Source of the DNA: Methanobrevibacter_A acididurans
GTDB lineage: Archaea; Methanobacteriota; Methanobacteria; Methanobacteriales; Methanobacteriaceae
Direction of reading: 5' to 3'
DNA: 64,000 nt
Assembly (NCBI RefSeq): GCF_046197875.1
Contig: NZ_CP166991.1
Location: 1,488,001 to 1,552,000 of the forward strand
The notes beneath the pieces are model-generated. The model had not been told where the DNA came from and searched no databases. It saw only the letters and a program-made list of their open reading frames with translations. Shown here piece after piece: positions 37,403 to 45,831 of this stretch. The number at the start of each line of letters is the position of its first letter. Within the stretch, counting starts at the first letter, position 1. A program made the translations under genes and the position numbers.

Positions 37403-38155
37403 ATGGAAAAAATAAAGGAAGTAAAAGCCATAAAATATAAAAACAAAGAATTCAAAGAAGTAAATGAAAAAATTATTAAAGATGAAAATATTAATTTACA
37501 AATTAATCATTTACCTCCAAGAAAATTTTCAACATACCCTGAAAACTTAGAAGATTTTGTAATAGGTTATCTTTTAGGAGAAGGATTAATCAACAAAATA
37601 GATGACATAAAAAAAATTGAAAAAAATGGCAAAAATATTAATATAAGAATAAAACTTACAGAAATATACAAAGAAGGCGGTTGTATTCTATCAGATTGTG
37701 GTGGTGGATGGAGATCAGAAATAAAAAAAATAACTCCAGTGAAATCTAATTTAAAAATAAATGCAATAGATATTCTTAAAAATATGGAAAGATTGAAAAA
37801 AGAAGCACCAATATGGAAACAAACAGGAGGTACACATGTAGCACAAATAATTTATAAAGATAAATATATCATTAGAGAAGATGTAAGCAGACATGTAGCC
37901 GTAGATAAAGTAATTGGAGCAGCTACAAGGAAAAGTTATGATTTATCAAAATCTTATATAACTTATAGTGGACGAATGCCTTCAGATATGGTTATTAAAA
38001 TAATAAGAGTAGGAATACCAATATTAATTTCAAATGCAGCACCCTCAAATTCAGGCTATGAAATTGCAGAAAAGGGAAATGTTACAATGATAGGATTTGT
38101 TAGAGGAAATAGATTTAATATTTACACAAACCCAAATCGAATCAATTTAAACTAA
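37403..38155 (+). CDS. fdhD: Formate dehydrogenase sulfurtransferase FdhD
   Basis: Transfers sulfur to the Mo/W-pterin cofactor, needed to activate formate dehydrogenase. In 250 residues, the family core is clear: SDCGGG with the upstream Cys (GGCILSDCGGG; the two cysteines are separated by four residues here), then GGTHVAQI, EDVSRHVAVDKVIGAA, SGRMPSDMV and SNAAPSNSGYEIAEKGNVTMIGFVRGNR-type end. ATG follows AAGGAAAGGTATCACTT. It is far from fdhAB (17045-20334) but serves it. It converges on the hexuloisomerase gene, with 13 bp between the stops. Confidence 0.95.
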   Translation: MEKIKEVKAIKYKNKEFKEVNEKIIKDENINLQINHLPPRKFSTYPENLEDFVIGYLLGEGLINKIDDIKKIEKNGKNINIRIKLTEIYKEGGCILSDCGGGWRSEIKKITPVKSNLKINAIDILKNMERLKKEAPIWKQTGGTHVAQIIYKDKYIIREDVSRHVAVDKVIGAATRKSYDLSKSYITYSGRMPSDMVIKIIRVGIPILISNAAPSNSGYEIAEKGNVTMIGFVRGNRFNIYTNPNRINLN

Positions 38156-38168
38156 AAAATAAAGAAAA

Positions 38169-38759
38169 TTATTCTAAAACAGTGTGTCTAGACTTTAAAT
38201 CACTTTCAGTTTTTCCCATTACTTGCATTAATTCACAAACAAGCCCATCTAAGAATACTAATGAAGTTATTTCAAAAGCAGTCCCTAAAGGAGTTAAAGA
38301 AGTGTAATTACCATCAAATTGTCTTTTAAGATAGTCTTGATCATCAACTTCCGCTTTAGTTCTACCTTGAACATATAATATAGCATCAGCTAATTTGCCT
38401 AAAGAAGAATTAGGGTAAGAGGTTAAAGCTAAAATTTTAGATCCTCTATTTTTACTTATTTGAACTGCATTAACAATAGTATTAGTTTCACCAGATCCTG
38501 AAATAGCTAGTATACAATCATCTTCGTAAATAGCAGGAGAAATAGTTTCACCTACAACATAAGCACTAAGCCCTAAATGCATTAATCTCATAGCAAATGC
38601 TTTACCCGCAAGACCTGATCTACCCGCACCTGTAACAAAAATATTTTTAGAAGTAGTTAAAATTTCAATGAATTGATTAATGCTATCTTCATTTAAAAAT
38701 TCTTCGGCACTTTCAATATTCTTTAACATCGCTTTAATTGATGTTTTCATTAATTCCAT
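38169..38759 (-). CDS. hxlB: 6-phospho-3-hexuloisomerase
   Basis: Interconverts 3-hexulose 6-phosphate and fructose 6-phosphate; in archaea this supplies pentoses by the reverse ribulose monophosphate route. The 196 residues form one SIS domain: FVTGAGRSGLAGKAFAMRLMHLG (sugar-phosphate binding loop), AISGSGETNTIV, and the family-specific EVDDQDYLKRQFDGNYTSLTPLGTAFE. Length and text match archaeal PHI. The partner synthase is not in the window. Confidence 0.93.
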   Translation of the reverse strand: MELMKTSIKAMLKNIESAEEFLNEDSINQFIEILTTSKNIFVTGAGRSGLAGKAFAMRLMHLGLSAYVVGETISPAIYEDDCILAISGSGETNTIVNAVQISKNRGSKILALTSYPNSSLGKLADAILYVQGRTKAEVDDQDYLKRQFDGNYTSLTPLGTAFEITSLVFLDGLVCELMQVMGKTESDLKSRHTVLE

Positions 38760-38904
38760 AATTTTTAGCCAACCTTAATATTTATAAAAAGTTTCAATAA
38801 TTTTATTAATAAAATTTGATAATAAAAATAATTATTAAATATATATAATAATTTAAATATTTATAATTATTTATTTTAAAAATAAAAAACAGAGATTAAA
38901 TCAT

Positions 38905-39801
38905 ATGAATGAAAATAATATAAAACCTAAAATCGAATTAGATATTAATGGGTATATTTATAATTACAAATTATTTGAATCATTAAAATCATTACAAAAA
39001 ACTCAATCCATAAGAAAAACATCAGAAAAATTAAATCTTTCTCATTCTGCATTAGATAGAAAAATAAAAAATGCTGAAAATAAATTAGGGTTTAAATTAG
39101 TTAAAAATAATTATGGTTCAGGATCTACTTTAACAAAAGAAGGTTTAAATTTAATTAAAATTTATAATCAATATCAAATTAGACTTAAGGAATCAAATAA
39201 AATAAATATTGCAGGAGGACATATAGTTTCTGGACTTTTAGAATCTATTAGCAATGATATCCCATTCGATATATCAGTATTTAGTAGTGATGATGAAAGT
39301 GCATTTGAATTAGGTAAAAGGAATTTAATTGATATTTTAGCTTTAGATGATCCATTAATCGGTTTTCAAAATAACTTAGATTTTACAGCCATTGGTTATG
39401 ATTACCTCACTTTAGTTTCTAATAATAAATCATCACCAATAAAAACAATAGAAGACTTAAATGGGAAAAATTTTGTTAGTGTGAAAGGCAGCGCACAAAG
39501 ATTAGTATGGGACACTTTAAAACAAAAAAATGTGGAATTTAATATTAAAAAAGAAGTTAAATCCCAATTTGATGCATTTAAAATAGTTAAAAATAATTCA
39601 GATTTATACACTTTTTTAAATGCTAGTTATTTTCATGGAAATGATATTTTAAAAGTGGAAACTAATCATATTATTAGCTTAATACAAGTTAATGATAATA
39701 AAAAAGAAAATAAAGAATTTATAGACTATATGTTAAATAAAGGTCAGAATAAAATATTTGAACAAGGTTTTAAACCAATAAAACCTTGGAAAATAAATTA
39801 A
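38905..39801 (+). CDS. ModE/LysR-like regulator with binding-protein-like domain
   Basis: 298 residues. The N-terminal winged helix (about 15-100) reads LFESLKSLQKTQSIRKTSEKLNLSHSALDRKIKNAENKLG, the ModE/LysR DNA-binding pattern. The remaining 200 residues resemble a type 2 periplasmic-binding fold (AGGHIVSGLLESI..., FTAIGYDYLTLVSNN, LNGKNFVSVKGSAQRLVW, FIDYMLNKGQNKIFEQG). Archaeal proteins of this shape are often annotated as molybdate or tungstate regulators. It lies near fdhD and in a window full of Mo/W genes. Ligand and targets are unproven; a general LysR role is possible. Confidence 0.75.
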   Translation: MNENNIKPKIELDINGYIYNYKLFESLKSLQKTQSIRKTSEKLNLSHSALDRKIKNAENKLGFKLVKNNYGSGSTLTKEGLNLIKIYNQYQIRLKESNKINIAGGHIVSGLLESISNDIPFDISVFSSDDESAFELGKRNLIDILALDDPLIGFQNNLDFTAIGYDYLTLVSNNKSSPIKTIEDLNGKNFVSVKGSAQRLVWDTLKQKNVEFNIKKEVKSQFDAFKIVKNNSDLYTFLNASYFHGNDILKVETNHIISLIQVNDNKKENKEFIDYMLNKGQNKIFEQGFKPIKPWKIN

Positions 39802-39947
39802 TAAAAAAAGATTTTAAAATGTATATTTGTTAAATTACTTTTCATATGGTAGGAAAAATTAGAATAATATTAAAGTATAAAATTTAATATGGATATTGTG
39901 AAAATAATTCTAATTAAAATAATTTAAAAATAAAGGTGACTATTTTT

Positions 39948-40859
39948 ATGACAAAAAAAGATTTACTTACAATTGGACATACTGCTTTAGATTGTATAAT
40001 AACTGTTGATGAATTCCCTAAAGCAAATACATCATCCGCTATTAATTCTATGAAAAATTTAAATGGAGGTGCTGCTGCTAATGTTGCTATGGTTGCTGCT
40101 ACTATGGGTTTAAAAACTTCTTTAGTATCTGCTGTTGGAGGGGAGTTTAAAAATTCTAAATATGCTAAAGAAATGATAAATAAAGGAATAGATATTGATT
40201 CAATGATTGTAGTGGATAACGAAACTACACCTACAGCTTTTGTTTTTACAAATAGTAATAACGATCAAATTAGTTATTTTTATTGGGGAGCAGGTAAGAA
40301 TTTTAAAAATTCAAAAACACCAGATAAAACTATTGCAAAATCTAAAGCCGTGCATTTAGCTACTGGAGATCCTGATTTTAATTGGAAATGTGGTAAAAAA
40401 GCTAGAGCTGAAGAAAAATTAATATCTTTTGATCCTGGTCAAGATTTAGGCATGTATAATCCTAAACGACTTAAAGAAGTTATTGGTGATATTAATATAT
40501 TATTTGGAAATCATTATGAAATCAAAAGAATACAAAATAGTTTAAATTTAGATATTAATGGATTGATGGAATTAGGTCCTCAAATAGTTGTTAAAAGTTG
40601 TGGTGAAGAGGGTAGTAAAATTTATAGTGCAGATGATAAAATTGATATTGAAGCTATTTATAAACCTGCTGTTGACCCAACCGGTGCTGGAGATTCTTAT
40701 AGAGCAGCATTTTTAAGTAAATTTTTAAATGGATATTCTTTAGAAGAATGTGCTAAATTTGCATCTTCTGTTTCAAGTTTTATTGTAGAAAAAAAGGGTT
40801 GTCAAACTAATATTCCTTCTTTAGTAGAAGCCACTAATAGAATGAAAGAATTCTATTAA
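39948..40859 (+). CDS. PfkB-family carbohydrate/nucleoside kinase
   Basis: Sugar or nucleoside kinase of the ribokinase fold, 303 residues. Motifs: NLNGGAAANVAMVAATMG near the N-terminus and VDPTGAGDSYRAAFLSKFLNG (PfkB signature 2 with catalytic Asp in GAGD). Text is close to archaeal kinases studied as broad nucleoside kinases in Methanocaldococcus, so inosine/cytidine-type substrates are a fair guess. I use ATG at 39948, since AAGGTGA lies just upstream and the in-frame GTG at 39936 is within it. Confidence 0.85.
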   Translation: MTKKDLLTIGHTALDCIITVDEFPKANTSSAINSMKNLNGGAAANVAMVAATMGLKTSLVSAVGGEFKNSKYAKEMINKGIDIDSMIVVDNETTPTAFVFTNSNNDQISYFYWGAGKNFKNSKTPDKTIAKSKAVHLATGDPDFNWKCGKKARAEEKLISFDPGQDLGMYNPKRLKEVIGDINILFGNHYEIKRIQNSLNLDINGLMELGPQIVVKSCGEEGSKIYSADDKIDIEAIYKPAVDPTGAGDSYRAAFLSKFLNGYSLEECAKFASSVSSFIVEKKGCQTNIPSLVEATNRMKEFY

Positions 40860-40912
40860 TTTTCTTTTTTTCTATTTTCTTATTTTTCTATTTTTTTATT
40901 TTCTTTTTTTTG
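40860..40912 (+). terminator. Long T-rich tract after kinase gene
   Basis: About 50 nt made almost only of T with spaced C, starting at the stop codon of the PfkB gene. This suits archaeal oligo-U termination. Confidence 0.65.
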
Positions 40913-40920
40913 ATTAATTT

Positions 40921-40929
40921 TATATATAA
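40921..40929 (+). promoter_or_regulatory. TATA box of thiC promoter
   Basis: TATATATAA, about 130 nt before thiC. The leader is plain AT-rich sequence; I see none of the conserved blocks of a TPP riboswitch. Confidence 0.5.
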
Positions 40930-41053
40930 TAAAGTTAAAGTCTTAAATATAATTCAAATAAGCTTAAATTAAATTAAAATTTAATTGATTAAAGTTTAAT
41001 TGATTTTAATTAAAATTACAATTAAATAAAATAATATAAAATGTGGGTAAAAA

Positions 41054-42382
41054 ATGACTCAATTAACAAGCGCAAAAAAAGGTATAATTACTGACGAAAT
41101 GAAAACTGTAGCTAAAAAAGAAGGAAAATCTGAAAATTTCATATTAAATTCCGTTAAAAATGGAACAATAGCTATCCCAAAAAACATAAATCACAACATA
41201 AAAGCATCTGGAATAGGTAAAGGATTAAAAACCAAAGTAAATGCAACAGTAGGAACTTCAACAGACATAGTAAATTTTGATGAAGAAGAATTAAAAGCTC
41301 AAATAGCAATAGACAATGGAGCAGACTGTTTAATGGAGTTAAGTATAGGTGGAGACTTAGATGAAATAAGAAGAAGAATACTAAAAATGTCCCCATTACC
41401 TGTAGGAAGTGTACCAGTTTATCAAGCAGCAATTGAAAGTATAAGAAATCAAGGATCCGCAATATACATGGATGAAGATTCCATGTTCAAAACAATAGAA
41501 AAACAAGCTAAAGATGGAATTGACTTCATGGCTATCCATTGCAGTGTCAACATTGAAACATTAGCAAGATTAAAAAAACAAGGAAGAAAAACAGGATTAG
41601 TAAGTCGTGGAGGAGCATTTATATCTTCATGGATTGTAGAAAATGAAAGAGAAAATCCTTTATACAAAAATTTTGATTACATACTAGAAATCGCTAAAGA
41701 ATATGATGTAGTAATGTCCATGGCAAATGCAATGAGAGCAGGATCAATTGCAGATTCAACAGATAGAGCACAAGTACAAGAATTAATAGTACTAGGGGAA
41801 TTAGTAGATAGAGCAAGAGAAGCTGGAGTTCAAACAATGATAGAAGGACCCGGACACATACCACTAAACGAGATTCCGGCAAATGTTACAATACAAAAGA
41901 AACTTTGTAGAGACGCACCATTTTATATGCTTGGACCTTTAGTATGTGATATTGCACCAGGATATGATCACATAGTATCTTCAATAGGAGCTGCAGCTTC
42001 TGCAAAAGCTGGTGCTGATTTTATATGTTATGTAACTCCTGCAGAACATTTAGCATTACCCTCCCCTCAAGATGTTAAAGATGGAGTTATTGCAACAAGA
42101 ATAGGCGCATATGTTGGAGACATGGCAAAAGGAGTCCATAATGGAGAAAAAGATTTAATAATGGCAAATGCGCGTAAAAATTTAGATTGGGAAGCACAAT
42201 ATGATGCAGCAATGTGCCCAGAAGATGCACGTGCAAAAAGAGATGAAAGACCTCCAGAAGATTCCGATACTTGTACCATGTGTGGAGATTTCTGTGCAAT
42301 AAAAATAGTTAATGAATGGTTAGATCGTGCTGAACCGGACTTTTTCGATGATATGCACAATGCAAATTCTGAAAAAAATTAA
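41054..42382 (+). CDS. thiC: Phosphomethylpyrimidine synthase ThiC
   Basis: Radical-SAM enzyme that turns aminoimidazole ribotide into the pyrimidine of thiamine. The 442 residues show the ThiC core ([41 protein letters not shown]) and the C-terminal cluster motif CTMCGDFC. It lacks the bacterial N-terminal extension, as usual in archaea. Single gene with its own TATA box and a strong terminator hairpin 11 nt after the stop. Start ATG ([10 protein letters not shown]) has only a weak GGGT upstream. Confidence 0.96.
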   Translation: MTQLTSAKKGIITDEMKTVAKKEGKSENFILNSVKNGTIAIPKNINHNIKASGIGKGLKTKVNATVGTSTDIVNFDEEELKAQIAIDNGADCLMELSIGGDLDEIRRRILKMSPLPVGSVPVYQAAIESIRNQGSAIYMDEDSMFKTIEKQAKDGIDFMAIHCSVNIETLARLKKQGRKTGLVSRGGAFISSWIVENERENPLYKNFDYILEIAKEYDVVMSMANAMRAGSIADSTDRAQVQELIVLGELVDRAREAGVQTMIEGPGHIPLNEIPANVTIQKKLCRDAPFYMLGPLVCDIAPGYDHIVSSIGAAASAKAGADFICYVTPAEHLALPSPQDVKDGVIATRIGAYVGDMAKGVHNGEKDLIMANARKNLDWEAQYDAAMCPEDARAKRDERPPEDSDTCTMCGDFCAIKIVNEWLDRAEPDFFDDMHNANSEKN

Positions 42383-42392
42383 TAATATTAAA

Positions 42393-42431
42393 TGAAGTAA
42401 AAAAATCATTTTTACTTCAATAATTTTTTTA
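42393..42431 (+). terminator. Terminator after thiC
   Basis: TGAAGTAAAAA (42393-42403) pairs perfectly with TTTTTACTTCA (42409-42419), with a five-base loop, followed by seven T. Confidence 0.8.
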
Positions 42432-42529
42432 AAACAAAACCCAACACTCTTTTTTAAAAAACAAAAACATTAAAAAACTATTTTTCAAAATTCTTAATCT
42501 TTTTATAATATGATTTAAAAATATAAATC

Positions 42530-42551
42530 ATAAGAATTATTTGATTCTTAT
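42530..42551 (+). promoter_or_regulatory. Palindrome in lysS promoter
   Basis: ATAAGAAT and ATTCTTAT are exact 8-bp arms six bases apart, directly after a TATA-like TATAAATC (42522-42529). It would cover the transcription start of lysS, about 110 nt before the ATG. Confidence 0.4.
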
Positions 42552-42659
42552 AATTAATATTCTCATTTTAAAAAAAATTTTATTAAAAAATACTAAATTT
42601 TATTTATTATTGAAATTAATTAAATTAAAAAAACATACAATTATTATAATGGTGAAACA

Positions 42660-44243
42660 ATGGAACATTGGATAGAACGAATAGTTAATGATTTATATGA
42701 AATGGACGTTGACAAACATACTATAGCAAGTGGAACATCTATATCAGGATCCATACATATAGGGAATTCATGTGATGTATTCATAGCAAACGCAATAGGA
42801 AAAAAATTAAGAGAACTAGGATCAGAATCTGAAACAATATGGATAGCAGATGACCACGACCCCCTCAGAAAGGTACCTTACCCATTACCAGAAAATTACG
42901 ACAAATATTTAGGAATGCCTTACTCAAACATTCCCTGCCCAGACGGATGTTGTAAAAATTTTGTAGAACATTTTGAAAAACCATTTTTATCAACATTAAA
43001 CCAATTCGGTATAGAACTTACAACCAAATCTGGATTTCAAATGTACAAAAACGGGGAATACAATGATTACATAAAAATTGCCCTAAATAAAGCAGATGAA
43101 ATAAGATCAATAATGAACCAATACCGAAGAACACCATTAGCTGAAGATTGGTTACCATATAATCCTATCTGCGAAAAATGTGGAAGAGTAAACACAACCA
43201 CAGCATATGATTTCCAAGGCGATAAAGTATCTTACAAATGTGAATGTGGACATGAAGGAGAAGTAGATTTTAAAACAGGAAATGGTAAGTTAACTTGGAG
43301 AGTGGAATGGGCTGCAAGATGGAAAATTTTTGAAATAACATGTGAACCATTTGGAAAAGACCATGCTGCAAGTGGAGGATCATATGATGTTAGTAAAATT
43401 ATCACCAAAGATATTTTTAACTACGAAGCACCATACCCTGTACCTTATGAATGGATTACATTAGACGGAGAAGCAATGAGTAAATCCCATGGTGTATTCT
43501 TTACACCTCAACAATGGTTAAAAATCGGACCCGCAGAAAGTCTAAATTATTTCTTATTTAGAAGTAAACCAATGAAAGCAAAAGATTTCTCACCAAAAAT
43601 GCATTATTTAGATTTAATGGATCAATTTGACACTGTTGAAAAAGTATATTTCAATGAAGAAGAAGCACCTTCAGAAAAAGAAGGGAAAAAATTCAGAAAA
43701 ATATATGAAATATCTGAAATAACAAATGATAAAACAATGCCTTTTAGACCACCATATAGATTCTTAGTTAATGCATATCAAATAGCTGGAAATGATTTGA
43801 AAACAATATATGGAATATTAAAAAGAAATTCACAATTAAGTCCATATTATCAGGAAAAAGAATTTGAAGATTTAACTGAATTAGAATTAGCACAATATCA
43901 AGAAAGAGTTAATAATGTTAAAAATTGGTTAGAACTTTATGCTCCAAAATTTGTCAAATTCGAAGTACAAAGAAAAAATATTCCAAACTTACCTCTTCAA
44001 GATGCACAAATATCATTTTTAAAAGATTTAGCAGATATTATGGAAGAAAAAGAATTTACACAGTCTAAAGATTTACACGACGAAATGTATGAGATTTTAG
44101 AAAAGTATGAATTGAAACCACAAAAAGGTTTTCAAGCTATATATAAAATGATACTAGGTAAAAAACAAGGCCCACGTGCTGCTTCATTCCTTTTAACATT
44201 AGACAAAGATTTTGTTATTAAACGATTACGTCAAGAAGCATAA
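42660..44243 (+). CDS. lysS: Lysyl-tRNA synthetase, class I
   Basis: Charges tRNA-Lys. This is the archaeal class I form: the Rossmann signature is SGSIHIGN (HIGH-type) near residue 30 and GEAMSKSHG (KMSKS-type) near 275. A zinc-binding insert CEKCGRVN...CECGHEG lies at about 165-195. The 527-residue length is normal. ATG (MEHWIERIV) follows GGTGAAACA. It is monocistronic; downstream genes run the other way. Confidence 0.96.
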   Translation: MEHWIERIVNDLYEMDVDKHTIASGTSISGSIHIGNSCDVFIANAIGKKLRELGSESETIWIADDHDPLRKVPYPLPENYDKYLGMPYSNIPCPDGCCKNFVEHFEKPFLSTLNQFGIELTTKSGFQMYKNGEYNDYIKIALNKADEIRSIMNQYRRTPLAEDWLPYNPICEKCGRVNTTTAYDFQGDKVSYKCECGHEGEVDFKTGNGKLTWRVEWAARWKIFEITCEPFGKDHAASGGSYDVSKIITKDIFNYEAPYPVPYEWITLDGEAMSKSHGVFFTPQQWLKIGPAESLNYFLFRSKPMKAKDFSPKMHYLDLMDQFDTVEKVYFNEEEAPSEKEGKKFRKIYEISEITNDKTMPFRPPYRFLVNAYQIAGNDLKTIYGILKRNSQLSPYYQEKEFEDLTELELAQYQERVNNVKNWLELYAPKFVKFEVQRKNIPNLPLQDAQISFLKDLADIMEEKEFTQSKDLHDEMYEILEKYELKPQKGFQAIYKMILGKKQGPRAASFLLTLDKDFVIKRLRQEA

Positions 44244-44279
44244 ATATTAAAATCTTTTTCTTTTATATTTTTTAAAATA

Positions 44280-44750
44280 TTAAAAAATATTTGTAGAATT
44301 ACCTACTTTTTCTAGTTCACTATCCCATTGCAATTGATTATTTTTAATATAATTTAAAAGTAAATCCCGACATTCTAAAATATTTAAAACATCCACTTTA
44401 ACACCATTTTCTCTTAATAAATCTTCTGCACCCATTAAAGATTTATTTTCACCAATTACAACTCTTGAAATATTATATAATAATATTGCACCAGAACACA
44501 TTGGACAAGGTGAAAGAGTAGTGAATAATGTTATTTCTTTATAATCTTCACCAGATAATCTACCTGCATTTTCTATTGCATCCATTTCAGCATGAAGTAT
44601 AACAGAACCATTTTGAATTAATTTATTATGTCCTTTAGATATAATTTTATTATTTTTAACTAAAACAGCACCAATAGGAATCCCTCCTTCCATTAAAGAA
44701 ATTTTAGCCTCGTTAATAGCTATTTTCATAAAAGAAGAATCATTACACAT
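44280..44750 (-). CDS. Zinc deaminase resembling yeast-type cytosine deaminase
   Basis: About 156 residues of the CDA fold with zinc ligands in LHAEMDAIEN (His, catalytic Glu) and SPCPMCSGAI (two Cys). The surrounding text, EGGIPIGAVLV, TTLSPCPMCSGAILL, RVVIGENKSLMGAEDLL and a late QWDSELEKVG, is closer to yeast Fcy1 cytosine deaminase than to TadA or guanine deaminase as I remember them. Expected reaction: cytosine to uracil, or a related base or creatinine-like substrate. ATG at 44750 (MCNDSSF) is chosen over GTG at 44759; neither has a strong ribosome site. Confidence 0.8.
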   Translation of the reverse strand: MCNDSSFMKIAINEAKISLMEGGIPIGAVLVKNNKIISKGHNKLIQNGSVILHAEMDAIENAGRLSGEDYKEITLFTTLSPCPMCSGAILLYNISRVVIGENKSLMGAEDLLRENGVKVDVLNILECRDLLLNYIKNNQLQWDSELEKVGNSTNIF

Positions 44751-44808
44751 AAAAAGCACAGCTTTAAAAAAAAGTATTAAAGAATTAAAAATAAAAAAAA
44801 TTCTTTAA

Positions 44809-45645
44809 TTAATCAATCTTTGTAGATTTATTTTTTATTCTATCAAATAATCCTCTTTCGGATTGAGATTTAATAACTTTATTAAGTTTCTTATTTTGTT
44901 CTTCAAGTTTATTGATAGTTTTAGTTTTACTAGATAAATCTGTATGAAGTTTATCATTACTTTTAGTACGATTAGATATATTTTCTTTGAGTTTTATAAC
45001 TTCATCTTCAAGTTTAGCAATTTCCCCTTTCATATTATCCTTTTTATTAGATTGAGACTCTTTAATATTATTTAATTCACGATTAGAATTAGATAGTTCA
45101 GTTTTGAGTTTAGGTATAGTGTCCTGATTAAGTTTAGATAATTCTTTATTGATATTTTTTAACTCTGATGATTTTTTATTTAATTCATTTGTTTTATCTT
45201 TAAGATTTTTTTGAGTATTTTTTAACTCTTCTGCCAATTCATTAAAAGATTCATCAGATTTTTTAGAATCTTTTTGAGATTTATTAGATTCTTTAGAATT
45301 TTCAACTTCAGCTAAACCTTTTTCTTCAATCTCTAAAATTTGAGATTCTAATTCATCGAATCTAACTTTAGCCAATTGAAGATCAGCACCTTTTTTAGCT
45401 ACACTATCACTTAAATCAGCATTAATTTCTAATTGATTGAAATATTTCTTTGTACTTTCTTCCAAAGCATCTGTTAGCTCTTTTTTAAGTTTTTTAAGCT
45501 CTTTATTTTCTTTCTTAAGTTGAGGTACTACATTATTAGTTAAATGGTCTAATTCTTCTGCTTGATTTTTAATTTTTTGATTTTTATCTTTTATTTGTTT
45601 CTTTAAAGTATCAATTTGTTCTTTTTCTTCGGAAATATAAACCAC
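44809..45645 (-). CDS. Long coiled-coil protein of unknown function
   Basis: 278 residues, nearly all heptad-rich charged helix (blocks such as LKKQIKDKNQKIKNQAEELDHL and LEDEVIKLKENISNRTKS), with a low-complexity Ser/Lys/Asn patch near 115-135 and a basic non-coil tail (GLFDRIKNKSTKID). There is no membrane segment or signal. It may be a structural or chromosome-associated rod; I do not recognise a family. The start is odd: GTG at 45645 lies inside AAGGTGG and only a few bases after a TATATATAA element, so the real start may be downstream. Confidence 0.7.
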   Translation of the reverse strand: MVYISEEKEQIDTLKKQIKDKNQKIKNQAEELDHLTNNVVPQLKKENKELKKLKKELTDALEESTKKYFNQLEINADLSDSVAKKGADLQLAKVRFDELESQILEIEEKGLAEVENSKESNKSQKDSKKSDESFNELAEELKNTQKNLKDKTNELNKKSSELKNINKELSKLNQDTIPKLKTELSNSNRELNNIKESQSNKKDNMKGEIAKLEDEVIKLKENISNRTKSNDKLHTDLSSKTKTINKLEEQNKKLNKVIKSQSERGLFDRIKNKSTKID

Positions 45646-45831
45646 CTTTATATATAAGATAAATGATGTAAATTTAAATTATAATAATTTACAAACATAA
45701 CCTTTAATTATTGTTTAAATATTATTTTATAATTATTTAAAGTTTATTATAAAAAATTTTAAAAATAAGAAAAAATGAGAAAAATAAATTTAGTTAGGAT
45801 GATAAAAATTTAAAAATGAAAAGAAAAATAA

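Noticed and set aside
40930..41053. TPP riboswitch before thiC
   Set aside because: The leader is featureless AT-rich DNA without the conserved CTGAGA-type blocks or a supporting fold.
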